Assembly: GCA_026018925.1 (NCBI GenBank)
Contig: JAKSZU010000009.1
Span: 35,362,082 to 35,426,081 of the forward strand
DNA from: Tupaia tana
Taxonomy: Eukaryota > Chordata > Mammalia > Scandentia > Tupaiidae
DNA: 64,000 bases
Direction of reading: 5' to 3'
Of the stretch, positions 43,571 through 56,080 are shown one piece after another; within the stretch, counting starts at the first letter, position 1, and each line of letters opens with the position of its first letter. A program made the position numbers and the translations under genes. The notes beneath the pieces were generated by a model, which saw only the letters and a program-made list of their open reading frames with translations, did no database searches and was not told the DNA's origin.

Positions 43571-44530
43571 TAATATTGTTGGGGGATTAAATGCAACAAT
43601 CTGGGTTAAAACTGAATGTCTGTTTTGATTGATTTGATATCTGACAAATGTGTACTTCATTGAGTAAACCAGTATTCAAGTAGGTTTTTTGAAGGTGTAC
43701 ATGGAGGTATATGGCCTCACTTGTGCGTTAACTTAAGTGTGCATATTTATTAGTTATTCTACAAGTTGATCCTTTGTATCAGTTTGATATCTGTTTCATG
43801 TCAGCAGAGTAAGCTGTTTTCCAGTCAGACTCAATGACTAAGAATTGAGTATTTCTAAAATACTGATGCGTAAGGTTGAACTCCTTCAAGTTGGAATTAT
43901 TTTCAAGTACAAGAGAAGTTGCTGTCATCAAGTGTCAGAGGAGTAATTTGTTATTTTGTCTCTCATGTCTGACTGCTTTTAGAATAAATTGAAGGAGAAA
44001 AAAGGATTCTGTGAGTCTGTAAAATCCTAAACTCTTAGGGAGTAGAATTAGCTTAGTTCAATGGCCAGAAGCTAGAGCAATAGTGATTATTGTTGAATGG
44101 TTTCATGAGCTATAAAGTACCATGAGTGTTGGTGATACTCTGCTATCCTGAAAATAAGAACTTGGATCTTGTTCTTCCGACAGACTGATATGATCTTTGA
44201 TATGTTTTTGGGTGGTTCAGGCACTCCTCACGAAATCTGAGTTCTATTCCTACAGCTAGGACATTAAGCAAAATGGTTGATAAACAAGAAACTTAAAGGC
44301 TGATGTCTTGTGTTGTGTCATGGCATCATAGGGTATGTGTTTGGTTGTTGGAAAAGTCATGATGTTTTTCTATGTAAATATGCGTCAAGGCTTTTCTGAC
44401 AACCTAATCATTTTCAACAGATGTCATGTGACACCACACTAGAGTAATTTAACTCTGTTCATGCAGAAAGTATACATTAGGTAAGCAACAGAAAGTGACA
44501 ATATATAGCATAACATAATACTATAAGTCC
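43571..44530. other. Unassigned sequence
   Basis: Nothing recognised. No open frame above background. Confidence 0.35.
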
Positions 44531-44534
44531 AGCA

Positions 44535-44589
44535 TCATCTTTTTTTTTTCTTTTTGTAGAGGTTTTTACCTTAGGGTATGTGCGCTCAT

Positions 44590-44649
<60 letters not shown>

Positions 44650-44853
44650 AGGAGGTAGTGAGAGGGAAAGTGAGAAATCACCCCCAGGGAGGATGGCCAT
44701 ACCACAATCCCTTCTTCTCCATTCTCCTCCAGGGATCTTGGGCACACATGCACATGCACCCAGTGTGAATTTCAAGCCACCATTTAGTACTTGAACCACT
44801 GTTGGCCATGTGCGAATCCAATGATGTAACCATTATGCCATATGCTGGCCCCC
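44535..44853 (-). mobile_element. SINE-A, antisense, with long (GA)n
   Basis: tagaggtttttaccttaggg, a pure (ga) run at about 44595-44645, cacccccagggaggatggcc, and head complement atatgctggcccc. The dinucleotide run grew from the purine tract of the element. Confidence 0.92.
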
Positions 44854-45154
44854 AGAATTATTTTTATTTATTCTGAATGCTATTATGGGTGCACAATAAA
44901 GTACAAATTTATAAATAAAATATGTAGTCTTGCGTGACTGCAAATACTTCATGTAGTGAGCACTGCCTGACAGAAGGAGTGAAACAAAGACTGAGGAGAG
45001 GAATTCCCTGTGCTGGAGAACTGGTCAGAATCAGAGTGGTCACTAAACAGGTATGTCTTTAGTGAGATGTGGCTGTAGTTATCTGTTGACATGCCTATAC
45101 TTAAATAATTACCTTGGCAGGTCAGTGTTTCTCCTTGCATCTCTAAAACCTTGC

Positions 45155-45325
45155 TACTCCAAGTATGATCTACTATAGACCAGCTGGTTGGGTATTATCT
45201 GGGAGCTTACTAGAAATGCAAAAATGCAGGATCCACCTCAAATATACTGAGTCAGAATATGCATTTTAACAAGTTCTCCAGGTAATTTTCATGAACATTA
45301 TAGTTTGAGAAGTACTACTCTGGAT
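45155..45325 (-). mobile_element. MER5-type hAT transposon, antisense
   Basis: ctgggagcttactagaaatg, tactgagtcagaatatgcat, ttaacaagttctccaggtaa and tagtttgagaagtact are the complement of MER5-type sequence. Confidence 0.8.
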
Positions 45326-45399
45326 GACTTATAAGGTCTAATGTCTAGGATTCTAAGTAAATTTATAAATATTTTTTATACTTATTGTTCTCTTTGAAT

Positions 45400-46040
45400 T
45401 AATTACTTGACCTTTATTTCTGTCTTCATGCTCTATTTTTCTCTCTACCTACTGAACACCTATCTCTTTTTCAATAACCAGCTCAAATATCACTTCTTTT
45501 GTGGACAGTTTTTATCCCCTTGATTTCCATATTTTATCCTTTAAAAGAAGCATGTCGTCACACTGCATTCCACTAAATACATGAATTGAAGCCTGGTTGT
45601 AAATTCAAATCCATTGTGTAACTTTTAAACACAGATTCCAGGTTTATATTTATGAAATTATAGACACTGGCGGAGAGGAGCTATACATTTCAAAAAATTC
45701 CCTAGGTAGGCTCTGTCACAGTAGTATAGGCATTAGGGTGATGCTCTGCAGTGATGGTGCTGCCTGGAAGACCAGGGTTTGGATCCCAGGTCAACCTGAA
45801 ACACACCAGGCACACACATGTCTGTCTTTCTGTCTTTCAATAGAAGAAAAAAATCCCTAGAGAAATTTGATATGCAAATTCTGTCTCTCAATAGAAGAAA
45901 TTTGATATGCATTTCCAATAGAGAATCATTGTAATAGAAAATGAGCTCTCCGTGGGCTAGGGTTCTTTCTTTTTTCTAGTCTCTGGTGCCTGACAGTAAA
46001 TAGACATTGAATAAATATTTATTGGATTGATGGATGGATG
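45400..46040 (+). mobile_element. L2 3' region with a SINE fragment inside
   Basis: cagctcaaatatcacttctt and ttatccccttgatttcc parallel the plus-strand L2 3' half. cctgacagtaaatagacattgaataaatatttattgga is the L2 3' end. A SINE-like piece interrupts it at 45725-45850. Confidence 0.6.
45725..45850 (+). mobile_element. SINE-C-like fragment
   Basis: B-box-like gggtttggatccc followed by gaaacacaccaggcacacac and a tctgtctttc tract. A local duplication of gaagaaatttgatatgca-type words follows at 45850-45915. Confidence 0.55.
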
Positions 46041-46164
46041 ATTTACTTGTTTATCTTTTGTAATAGATTAAGCTCTTCAATTGCAGGTTCCTTGTCTTTG
46101 TCATCTCTCTGTATAAGGAGGTTTAGCAAATGATAGGCATTAGTTCCTACAATTGTATCCTTTC

Positions 46165-46790
46165 TGAAAGCTTGTTTGTTTTTTTGTTTTTGTTTTTTCC
46201 TTTATTTGTATTTTTTTCATTTCATTTACTTTTATACATTCAATCACATTATTATTTGTCTTACAAAATGGATATTTCAATAGGTGAACATTTCTCTCTA
46301 GTACAGTTGATAAAAATACAAAATATCTTCAACAGATAATACCACATTTCTTTGTGCCATTAATGCTTTGCCTCCCTATTTTTCTTCTAAATGTCCTTCC
46401 TCAGACCCTCCTCTTTCACTCACACTATATCTGGTATTTACATCTATATACTGTGTTTCTATATCTTTTAGTCAATTAGTTTCAGTCATAGAGTGCAGAC
46501 ACTTGGTATATATTAAGCGGGGACATACAATACTTCTTCATAACCTGTCTTGCTTCACTCAGCAGTAAATCTTCCATATTCATCCACTTCCTGTCAAAAG
46601 CCAGGGGTTTTATTTATGGCTGAATAGTATTCCTTTGCATATATGTGCCACAGTTTTTCTATGCATTAATCTGTTCGTGGGCATTTGGGTTGTTCCCATG
46701 ACTTAGCAATTGTGAATAGTGTCGATATAAATATCGATGTGCAAGCACTTTTCCGATTAAGTATTCTTCTGTTCTTTGGGTCTTTCTGAA
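46165..46790 (-). mobile_element. L1 3'UTR and ORF2 end, antisense
   Basis: 3'UTR module words (tttatacattcaatcaca; tatcttcaacagataataccac; ccctcctctttcactcacac), then the ORF2 C-terminal complement (agcggggacatacaatactt; tggctgaatagtattccttt; gcaattgtgaatagtgtcga). Confidence 0.85.
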
Positions 46791-47915
46791 GGCTTTGAGT
46801 CATTAAAAACCAGAGTTTATATCCTATTATCAGCCACTTTGTTGCCTTAGTAAGTCACATTGATACGTTCCATTAGGGTTAGAATATGTTGGTATTAACA
46901 CTAGGGAGATAGGAATTCCTAAAAATTCCTTTGACATAGCCACTCCTCCTCTGTGAGAAACAGTGCAAGATTACATTTGATTGGACTAGTGCCTGATAAT
47001 CCACAAGTAGTACCAAGGAAAGTTGGGTTGAAGTTTACAGTGTAGCCTAAAGAGAGTCTCTCTCTCAGCAAACTCAGATCTAATTCTGGCTATCTTATAT
47101 CCTCTGTGGGAAGTCACAATAAGGGAATTTAAGTTGATGACACATGTGAGGAAGGTAGAGGAGATCAACATGGCCAGGTTTTGAAAGAATCTTGGCTAGT
47201 TTACCATTACCAAGTAGTGTCCTAGCATGCATATGACCTTTTTATGTAAATCAACCCCCCCAACTACAAGATATTTAACTCACATGGTGTCATGGGTACT
47301 GACTAATAAAAATAGCAATTCTTTTAAGGAGTCAAAGAACAATAAAGACTGTGAAGAGAAGAGAGTTAGAAGAAGAACCAGAACTTTTCTACCTACTTAC
47401 TTAATATATTTGAAGTTTATTCATCTTCTAAGATAGGGAGACTTAGGGTGAATATAAAATAATACATGTATTGCCATTCATAGTGTCTGTCTCCATATTA
47501 GCTGTTCTTTTTATTTTATTTTTTATTTTTATTTTTTGTTATTCTTATTCTTAATGACTAGGATAGAATTTAAAGACCACAAAAGCACATTACAAAATCA
47601 TCATGCACAAGATATTCTTTTAAGGTTGTCAGTTTTTATTTATTCTTGTGAACTGGTATCAGCATATGCTTGGTGGCCAAGATATAGCTGAGAAATTGAC
47701 TTAATTCAAAAGTGTTAAGTAAACGACTGCAATTCACTATCCCTACTCATCACGAGTTTTTACTTGTGCATAGAGAAGGAGAATAGCTTTCTTTCCCTTC
47801 TCTTCTTTCCCTCCCTAAAACCCTGGAAATAAGTCTGTAATTTATGAATTTCACCCTAGAGGTAAGAGTAAAGAAAGTCACCAGAAGCGATGTATACCCA
47901 TAAGTGCAAAGAACT
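46791..47915. other. Unassigned sequence
   Basis: No repeat or exon recognised. A short A/T-rich patch lies at 47509-47540. Confidence 0.35.
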
Positions 47916-47938
47916 AAAAAAAAAAAAAAAAAAAAAAA
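47916..47938. repeat. Poly(A) run
   Basis: 23 consecutive A with no recognisable retroposon body on its left. Confidence 0.95.
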
Positions 47939-48000
47939 TTCTAGAGATACAAAGACAGAATCAAGCCAGAGAGGAAAAGGTAGTTACAAAAAATCACCCT

Positions 48001-48237
48001 GGGGCTAAGCCCATAGACTAGTGGGTGAGGGAGCTATGGTTCTCCTGACCAAACACAGTATACTTGGAAAACTCACTAGGTATATATGTGTTCATGCCCC
48101 AAATTCAAACAAGGTGGAGAAACAGTGGAGAAGGAGTTGCAATGTGATCACATCCCATTGGGCGGGTGCGTTCTCCCCTTCCCTCTCTCTGTCTCTCTCT
48201 CTGGTGAGTCCATACACCTTCTGGCAATTAAAAAAAT
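48001..48237 (+). mobile_element. SINE-C
   Basis: ggggctaagcccatagacta, aactcactaggtatatatgt, ggtggagaaacagtggagaa, tctctggtgagtccatacac and ttctggcaatt plus A-run. A gggcgggtgcg box lies at about 48160. Confidence 0.85.
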
Positions 48238-48294
48238 GTTTTTAATCATGCTGAATTTGGTAAAACAAAAATATGAAATATACTCTGAGTTGTG

Positions 48295-48535
48295 CGCAAG
48301 TGTGTGTTTGAGTGGTGTTTGTGTGTGAGTGAGTGTGAATGAGTATGAGTGAATACAGAGTATATGGAATTTATATCAGTGAGCAGGTGTGAGTGGATAA
48401 GTGTGATATTTGTGTATATTTGTGTGAGCAAGTCTGAGTAATTATAAGTGTGTGTAAATGTAACTGAGATTCTGTGGTGTTTGTGTGTGAGCAAGTATGT
48501 GTAGGATGTGTATGTGTATATGTGTTTGCATATGA
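48295..48535. repeat. Degenerate GTGT/GAGT-rich tract
   Basis: About 240 bp built from gtgtgtgtttgtgtgagtga-type words without a fixed period. It looks like a decayed microsatellite and lies just after the SINE. Confidence 0.8.
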
Positions 48536-48539
48536 CTGA

Positions 48540-49490
48540 TGGGGGGAAGAGATCTCAAGCAGAGAAGATCTCAATGATATTTCTTTTCTTCTAATCTGGA
48601 AGTGTTTCCCTCATTGGCCTTCTAACCAGGTTGTCGTAGGGAATGGGGTGTTCTTGAATCAGCCTCTTTGTTGAGTGACATATATTCCTTTTGCCAAGGA
48701 TAAGTCACGTTTGTTGAACTATAAATTGGGTCATTCATTAATATGTAAATCAGGATTTTTAGGACCATGAACAGCTTATGTATAAATACTCTTTTCCTTC
48801 AGCTCTGAACAAAGACATGACTGTAGCTTAAATGTGGTGAGAATCATCAGTAGCATAAATCAAAATGGCTGATGGTTTATCCTCATAAGACTTTGCTGGT
48901 CGCACACATTGGGTTGAGGAGAAGCACTTTACCGAGTGCTGAATACACTTGAAATGAATATACGCATAGTCTTTGCAGGTGATTGGCAGCAGTCTAACCC
49001 CTTTGCTCTCTCCCACTCTTATCTTTCTTATCTGCAGATGAAGCAGCTACACATGTTGGTGGGGACAGATACCAAGAGATTGAGGCTAAGTATAATTTAC
49101 CCTGGGCATTGAACATACATATATGACTCCAAATATGATGCTTGTCTCATTGGTAGACTTTTTTGTCCTTTAAAAACTCATTGAAGTACCCAGGAATTCT
49201 TGTAAATGGAGCCCACTATAGATCATTTGGATCTACTGTATGCTAATGAGCACCATCTAGGAAAATCCAGCTTTTATTGTTGTGGATTTATCAAGAAAAT
49301 ATAAGGCCTATCAATATAGGATAAAGAGATTCCTTCTCTTGGAAAAATAAAACTGAAGCAAGCAAGGATATATATTCCTGTATCACACTGATTGTGTTGA
49401 TAAAAGTAAGTCACCTCTCAGATCCATACATTTAACCATCTGGTTGAGAAACTCATCTTTGATTTGCTGTTTGAATAAAAGAAAATGGCA
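48540..49490. other. Unassigned sequence
   Basis: Nothing recognised. Confidence 0.35.
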
Positions 49491-49492
49491 AG

Positions 49493-49905
49493 ATCCTGAA
49501 ATGGTTTGCATATAACCTCCCCAAATTCATGTGCTGAGACTTGGTTTCTCTTGCAGTAAGATTAATAAAATGAAAACTTAATCTGATTATAGTGTTGAAA
49601 TGTTGGGCCTTTGGGAGGTGATTGAGAAATGATAAGGTTATCAGGGTGGGGTTTTCATGATTAACTCCTAGTAGATTTATAAGAATAGGCAAAGGGACAC
49701 CAACACAGGCTCTGCTTTTGCACTATATTGTATGTGATTTCCTGTGCCATCTCAGAACTCTGCAGATTCTCCACTAACAAAAAGGCCTTCATTAGATTTG
49801 GCTCTTTGATTGCAGACCTCCAAAACCATAAGCTTATTAAGCCTCTATTCTTTATAAATTACCCAGTTTCAGATATTCAATTAAGCAAAGAACAGACCAA
49901 AAAAA
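49493..49905 (+). mobile_element. MaLR-type LTR (tentative)
   Basis: ccccaaattcatgtgctgag, gttgggcctttgggaggtga, cagggtggggttttcatgat and tctttataaattacccagtt occur in the order of an ERVL-MaLR LTR of the MLT1/MST kind. Internal retroviral sequence is absent, so it would be a solo LTR. Confidence 0.55.
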
Positions 49906-51220
49906 AGCTCCTTTTGACTAAAAATGAAGTGATTGGTTGTGACAATTAACTAAAGGTTTGGCAGCATGTACACATTTAGTCAGCACAGCTAGAAATTGGT
50001 AGCTAGCAGTTACCTTAGAATGGCTCAGAATTATTTGGGTAATAATCCAGAAATATCCCCAAAATAAGATTTTTTGGCATTCTATATGAAAACTTAGTAT
50101 TACTAGTGTACAATTACAATGTAATGGCTAACCACTTTGTTAACAATTAACGTACGAGCTTTCTAAAAGAACTACAGGAAATTTATCACCTGAAGAAACA
50201 GAATAAAGAATGGATATACTGTTTTAGTGGTAGCTAAAATTTGTGCCTCTTTAATTTATCCAAGAATTTAGAAAATCAGGTTGAAAATAAAATATTCACT
50301 CATATTTAATATAAATTTTTCAACGTAGGTGTTAATAATAAGGATGTAAGCTTACTTTATCGAATTCAATTAAACTGCATCTGTATGCATGTAATAGAAT
50401 CAACTACATGTGGAAATTCCAGATCTTATAAAGAAGGGGAAAGAACCAACACAGAATACCATGTTTATCTTTAATATTTGTTTTCATGTATGCTGTATTG
50501 GGTATTATAAAGGTATACGTGTGTATCCTAGAACCTAGGCATCATGGTCAGTTCTCAAATTCAAACCATTTCCTGTGAAGAGCTGGGTTTTTTTTTTAGA
50601 ACTTGACACTTTGGATAGACCAGTGCTATTCCCTAATATGTATGTGTGCATGAGTGTGTATGCACTTGTGTTGGTGTGTGGGAGAGAACATGAGTGCTTG
50701 GAGAAGTCTCTGCACCCAGTGTTGTGGTTGATTGGACACTAGCATACTATTCTTACTATATCTATTATACTACAAGGCTGGGTTTTCTTAGATGTGGCAT
50801 CTTTTGAATAGCTGTCAGGTTGTATCTGCAGGTGTATCACATATAGAGTAGTCAAAAACCAATATTATGAGCAGACATAACCATCTATAGTGTACAAACT
50901 GAAAGGTGTCTCCAATTGTCTACTGCACATATCCTCAGTTTTGTGTAGCCTCTGATGAGGCATACACTTGACCTGAATCATTTTTCTGTTTCCTTGGGAG
51001 TGGTGGTAATGTCCTAAAGGTTGTCTGCCTAGAGGCAAGGGTTCTAAGGGTCAGGCACAGAAGGGAGAACAGAATAAAAGCCTAGAGGACCATCTGGCTA
51101 CACCAGGACACCACTAAAATGGCTCTAGACAGCTAATGTGAAGGCATTGGATAATTAGAACATAGAGTAGGTTAGGAAGGACCTATTACACGTTTTCTCT
51201 GCTTAGAAAGAATCATAATA
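49906..51220. other. Unassigned sequence
   Basis: Nothing recognised apart from a small gt-rich patch at 50640-50690. No exon. Confidence 0.35.
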
Positions 51221-51224
51221 GAAT

Positions 51225-51345
51225 GGAAAGAGAGAGACTGAGCTTTACCATTAACTAATTGTGTCACCTAAAGCAAGTCATTTACTTCTGTGCCTCAGTT
51301 TTTACATATATAAAATAAAAATAATAAGGAATGATCTTGTAATAT
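51225..51345 (+). mobile_element. MIR
   Basis: attgtgtcacctaaagcaag, tcatttacttctgtgcctca and gtttttacatatataaaat match the MIR core. Confidence 0.8.
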
Positions 51346-51554
51346 CATGTAATGTAATTGATTTAAGAATTAGAGTTTACATATATATCTTTTGAATTAT
51401 TAAAAAAATTATATTAATGTAATTTGTTTTGCCTCAGTTGTCTTGAGATGACCTTAGCTTTCTGTTTACTGTTTATAAGAATGAATTGATTTAAAGGTGA
51501 TATGATCTTGTGGGAGCAGATGCAATGTGACTGACTGCTTCTTTCCCATACTGT

Positions 51555-51832
51555 TTTACTGTTCTTTCTTTTCTTTTTTAGATTTTTTGCCATAGGGCAC
51601 ATGTACTAGCTGGAGAGACAGAGAGGGTAGAAAGAAAGTGAGAAATCTCCCCCTAGACAGGATCCACAGCATGATCCCATCTCTTCCATTCTCTTCTTGG
51701 GATCTTCTTGGGATTTTGAGCATGTATGCACATGTACCCATCATCATTTTCAAGCCAGAGGGTCCAGGGCTTGAACTGTGGTGGCCATATGGGAGTCCAC
51801 TGCCTTAATCACCACACCACCTGCTGGCCCCT
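51555..51832 (-). mobile_element. SINE-A, antisense
   Basis: tagattttttgccatagggc, ggagagacagagagggtaga, a local duplication gggatcttcttgggatttt in the body, B-box complement ggcttgaactg, and cacctgctggcccc. Confidence 0.9.
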
Positions 51833-51844
51833 CTACTATTCTTT

Positions 51845-52066
51845 TTAAAATTTATTTATTTATTTCTTACATGATTGGGGAAGGGAGGGAGAAAGACAGG
51901 CACCTCTGTTAAAGTCTTCACACCACAATGCATCCCCAACTTCAGTCAGCCTGGATCACAGGCACTCACATTCTCGGTGTTATGCAGAAGTAAGATTTGG
52001 ATTATAAACACAGGACCTTCCCATGTGGACATAATTGAATTACCACTGTACTAACATCTGGCCCCT
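51845..52066 (-). mobile_element. SINE-B, antisense
   Basis: taaaatttatttatttattt, ggcacctctgttaaagtctt, ggatcacaggcactcacatt, cacaggaccttcccatgtgg and aacatctggcccc. Confidence 0.75.
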
Positions 52067-52088
52067 ATTTTATTCTTATAGGATTTCT

Positions 52089-52339
52089 TTTTTCCTTTAG
52101 AGGTTTTTGCTATAGGGCGTGTGCGCTTGCCAGAAAGAGACAGACAGACAGAAAGAGAGAAATCACCCCCCAGCGGGGATGGCCACGCCGCAATCCCTTC
52201 TCCTCCATTTTCCTCTTGGGATCTTGGGCACGCACGCACACGTGCCCAGCGTGAGTTTAAGTCACCGGGTCTGGGACTTGAACTGCGGTTGACTACATTG
52301 GAGTCCAGCGACATAGCCATTATGCTAACTGCTGGTCCC
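52089..52339 (-). mobile_element. SINE-A, antisense, young, with TSD
   Basis: gaggtttttgctatagggcg to ctaactgctggtccc, with many intact CpGs. The TSD ttattcttataggatttct (52070-52088) corresponds to 52340-52358 with one mismatch. Confidence 0.95.
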
Positions 52340-52591
52340 TTATTCTTACAGGATTTCTACCTTGTTATTTTCTTGGTTCTATGGAGCTGGCTTCAAAACA
52401 CAACTATTCTCACTCACTCATCACCTACAATTGGTACTCATGCCACCTGATTATACCACTTTCTAGTTATCTTTCTTACTTTTTAACTTTATAATATTAG
52501 CTATGTGGTGTTTTGCATGTGTGTGTTTGAGAATTAGAAGACACACTCCTTCCTTGAAGTGCTTAATTTCAATCTAGAAAATTGTGATAAA

Positions 52592-52858
52592 GGGACCAGC
52601 AGATGGTGCAATGTATACCCCATTGGACTCTCATGGAGTCAACCGTAGTTTGAGTCCTGGACCTGGTGGCTTAAAACTCATGCCAGGTGCATGTACATGC
52701 ATGCTTAAAATCCCAAGAGGAGAATGGAAGAAAAGGGATTGTGGCGTGTCCATCACCCTTGGGGTGTGTGTGTGTGATTTTTTACTTTCTGCCTCTGTCT
52801 CTCTGGTGAGCATATGTGCCCTACAGAAAAAATCTCTCCACCCCCCTTAAAAAAAAGA
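52592..52858 (+). mobile_element. SINE-A, with TSD
   Basis: gggaccagcagatggtgcaa to gccctacagaaaaaatctctcc. The TSD agaaaattgtgataaa (52576-52591) matches 52859-52874 with one mismatch. Confidence 0.94.
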
Positions 52859-53081
52859 AGAAAATTATGATAAATGTATAGACATATGGTATTTGTTATC
52901 CTAGTGGTACCCTGTGGAGTTGTGCCATGCATTGCATGCAAAACAGTATATGGAAGTATCTTCTTTCAAAAGTTTTTATTCCCACTTCCTTTCAGTAACC
53001 CAGAGATACTCCACCTCCAAAGTATTAAATGCTACTATCCTATTCCTGGACTGCAACTTCCTATTCTTCATTCCAAATACT

Positions 53082-53114
<33 letters not shown>

Positions 53115-53161
53115 TCCTTCCTTCCTTCCTTCCTTCCTTCCTTCCTTCCTTCCTTCCTTCC

Positions 53162-53207
<46 letters not shown>

Positions 53208-53296
53208 TCTCTTTCTCTTTCTCTTTCTTTTCCTTCCTTCCTTCCTTCCTTCCTTCCTTCCTTCCTTCCTTTCTTTCCTTCTTTCTTCTTTCATCC

Positions 53297-53337
<41 letters not shown>

Positions 53338-53354
53338 CCTATCTATCTATCTAG
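53082..53354. repeat. Compound microsatellite: (AACT)n (TTCC)n (CT)n (TTTCTC)n (TTCC)n (ATCT)n
   Basis: Six blocks in series without unique sequence between them: aact to 53113, ttcc to 53167, ct to about 53200, tttctc to 53229, ttcc to about 53270, and atct 53295-53353. The open frames across it are repeats of a few residues and not genes. Confidence 0.98.
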
Positions 53355-53384
53355 ATCCTTTTGTTCTGATGGCTCATATTAGTT

Positions 53385-53710
53385 TTCTTTTGCCAATGTT
53401 AGCACTTCAAAGCAACATCGTTTATTAGCTCAGGAAACTCAATTATGGATGCTGTGCTCTGGGTCTCACAAGGCTGAAACAAAGCTGTTGACTGGGTCTT
53501 TATATGGAGATTCTGGGAAAGAATCTGCTTTCAAGTTCATTTATGACTGTTGGTAGAATTTACTTCCTTGTAGTTGTTGGACTAAGGTCCTATTCCCTTG
53601 CTGGCTATCAGCCCGAGCCTGATTTCAATTCCTAAAGGGTACCTAAATTACTAGCATGTTAATTCCTCCATCTTCAAGGCAAGATTTCAGTTACACCAAA
53701 GGGATATTTT
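53385..53710. other. Probable ancient interspersed repeat, class not assigned
   Basis: tcatattagttttcttttgc, acatcgtttattagctcag and tgctggctatcagcccgag are reminiscent of a common ancient mammalian repeat, but I cannot place it in a named family. Confidence 0.4.
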
Positions 53711-53740
53711 GCTTGTTTGTTTTACTTACATTTCAGTTTT

Positions 53741-53996
53741 TATTTTTTTTTGCGGGGAGAGCTTTTTTGCTATAGGGCATGTGCACTTGGCAGAAAGACG
53801 GAGAGAGACAGAAAGCTAGAAATCACCCTCCAGGCAGGATGACCACACCACAATCCCTTCTCCTCTATTTTCCTCTCAGGCTCTTGGGCATGCACGCACA
53901 CACACTGGCATGAGTTTAAGCCACCGGGTCTAGGATTTGAACTGAAGTCGACAACATGGGAGTCCAGCCATATAGCCATGCGCCAACTGCTGGTTC
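53741..53996 (-). mobile_element. SINE-A, antisense, with TSD
   Basis: Tail tttttttgcggggagagctt, gctatagggcatgtgcactt, and head complement gccaactgctggttc. The exact TSD tacatttcagtttt lies at 53727-53740 and 53997-54010. Confidence 0.95.
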
Positions 53997-54010
53997 TACA
54001 TTTCAGTTTT

Positions 54011-54714
54011 AATGATCTGTAGTACTACATGGTGATCACAGCTAATAATAATTTATAGTATATTCCAAAATTGCTAGAATAGATTTTTAATGTTTCCACC
54101 ACAAAGAGTAATAAGTTGAGGTAATAAATACTTTAATTAGTTTGATAGAATCTTTGCACAGTGTATACATATATAAAAACATCATACTGTGCCCCATAAA
54201 TATACACAATTATTACTTGTCAATTAAAATAGAAAAAAAAGGAAACTTTTAAAAAAGCTAGCAACAGATGTCCTTTGTGCTTTGATTCTCAGTGATGACT
54301 CCTTCTGCAACCAGCCTGACAAAACTCTGTTTTGGAAGGGGCTCATGTGATTAGATTAGTCCCACCCAGATAACTTTCCTTTTGCTGTGTAAGGTAACAC
54401 AATCATGGGAATAAAACCCGGGAGCAGAGCTCATGGGAAGCAAAATCTTGCCTACTACAATTCTTTGTCCCTCATATTGTTTAACCTTGTTTTATAACCT
54501 GCCCGGACCCCATAATTCATAACTTGAACCATGTTTTACCATCATCCTTCATTTTCTCACTCCATTGTTCTTCTACTGACCCTTCCTGGTAATTTAACCT
54601 TTTTTATTCCTAACTCTAGGCTGTTGAGAAAAGTGGGAATTTGGGACAATAAGTAATGATAGCTTTCAGTGCTTCACTTCACTTTCTTCACTTCCTGGAT
54701 TTTTGCACAGTGCT
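54011..54714. other. Unassigned sequence
   Basis: Nothing recognised. Confidence 0.3.
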
Positions 54715-55540
54715 TCAACAACAAACTTAATGCCTTCCAGCCCATCTCTCCTAGTGCTGCTAGAGCAATGTTTTAAAATAGAATTTTGATTATGTCAACC
54801 TGCCTTTAAAATCATAAAATGGTGGGGCCAGCAGGTGGTGTGTGTGGTGGTTAAAGGCCCTGGACTCTCATATGGCTGACTACAGTTTGAGTCCTAGACC
54901 TGGTGGTGTGCTTTCTTACTTTTCTTCTCTCTCTTTCTCTGTCTCTCTCTGATCAAAATAAAAATAAATAATAATAAATTAAGTTAAATAAAATAATTCT
55001 TAAGAAAAATATCATACAATGGCTTCCCATAGCTTTCAAGACAAAATCTCAACACTTTATTATGCCATATAAGAAATTTGGGGAGGTGACTCTTGCCCAT
55101 CTCTCTAGCCTTATCCCTCACTGCCTCCCCCTGTAGGAAACTCACTTCAAACTATGCCACATTAGTAATCCAGTTGTTCTTTATTTATGCTATGCTTTCC
55201 TGTGCTTGCTTGTCTTATGCACAGATCATTTATTTTCCTAACACATTGTTTTTCTTGTCTTCTATTTCATTCTTCAAGGCACAGTTCAAATATCACTTTG
55301 TGAAGACTGCTCTTCTAATTCATTTTTTTTTTTTTTTTTGCCTTAGGTAAAGCTATTCGTTCTTTCCACTGAAAATCTTTATCCTTCATCAAATCACAGT
55401 CAATTTATGACTATGAGCACTCTGAGGAAGAGGACTAAGACTTATCCATTCTCTTCTTGCTTACCTCTCTTCTGACTTGGAAAGAGAGTTTAGCACATAA
55501 TAGGCATTCAGTACGTGTTTGAATAATTGGATGTTCTAGG
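54715..55540 (+). mobile_element. L2 3' half, split by a short SINE
   Basis: ttgattatgtcaacctgcct, atggcttcccatagctttca, ttcaaggcacagttcaaata, tgtgaagactgctcttctaa and ataataggcattcagtacgt appear in the L2 order. This is the longest L2 copy in the window. Confidence 0.75.
54824..55005 (+). mobile_element. SINE-A-short, with decayed TSD
   Basis: tggggccagcaggtggtgtg, ggccctggactctcatatgg, B-box-like gtttgagtcc, the short-form junction ctggtggtgtgctttctt, and an aaataaataat-type tail. Flanks aaaatcataaaatgg (54807-54821) and aaatatcatacaatgg (55007-55022) are similar. Confidence 0.88.
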
Positions 55541-56080
55541 TGAAAAGATATAGGCAAGCTTATTTGGGACTATTAATCAGCTGAACAGAACCCTCAATAA
55601 TGATTTCAATAAAAAAGTCTGGTTGTAATTAAGAGCTAAAGCTACTGTTATTTTTAATCCTACAGAATTTAAGCTTTTCCCCAAGATTGTATTCATTCTT
55701 ATTTTTTATACTTAGATTGTACCATGTGTTTGTAAGAGGTAGAAAAACAAACTAAAAGGGTCTATGGTATACTTCTGTCATATTTTTGATCTTTAGTCAG
55801 AAATAAAATGTTTATCTAGATAATCATTCTACCATCTGATAATTCAAGTTATATAGAAGAACACTGATGTAGAATACCTTCCGTGGGAAGAATCAATAGA
55901 AATTTGTTCTTATTCTCTTTGCCTTTGTTATCTTTTTCCTGCCTATACTATGTTTGTTTCACTAATTAAGTTTTCTAATTTCCTTTATTACATAAGAATT
56001 TTATCCTTGCATTTATTTTGTACTTAAAAATAATTGAATATAATACTTAGAGAACCTGATTTTTTTAATCATGAAAATAC
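55541..56080. other. Unassigned sequence
   Basis: Nothing recognised. Confidence 0.3.

Noticed and set aside
47916..47938. Tail of a processed pseudogene
   Set aside because: No recognisable gene or repeat body precedes the A-run, and no flanking direct repeat was found.
48246..48574. His/Thr-rich open frames on the minus strand
   Set aside because: They are translations of a degenerate GT-rich tract.
53101..53298. Lys/Glu/Arg-rich open frames
   Set aside because: They are translations of a (TTCC)n/(CT)n microsatellite.
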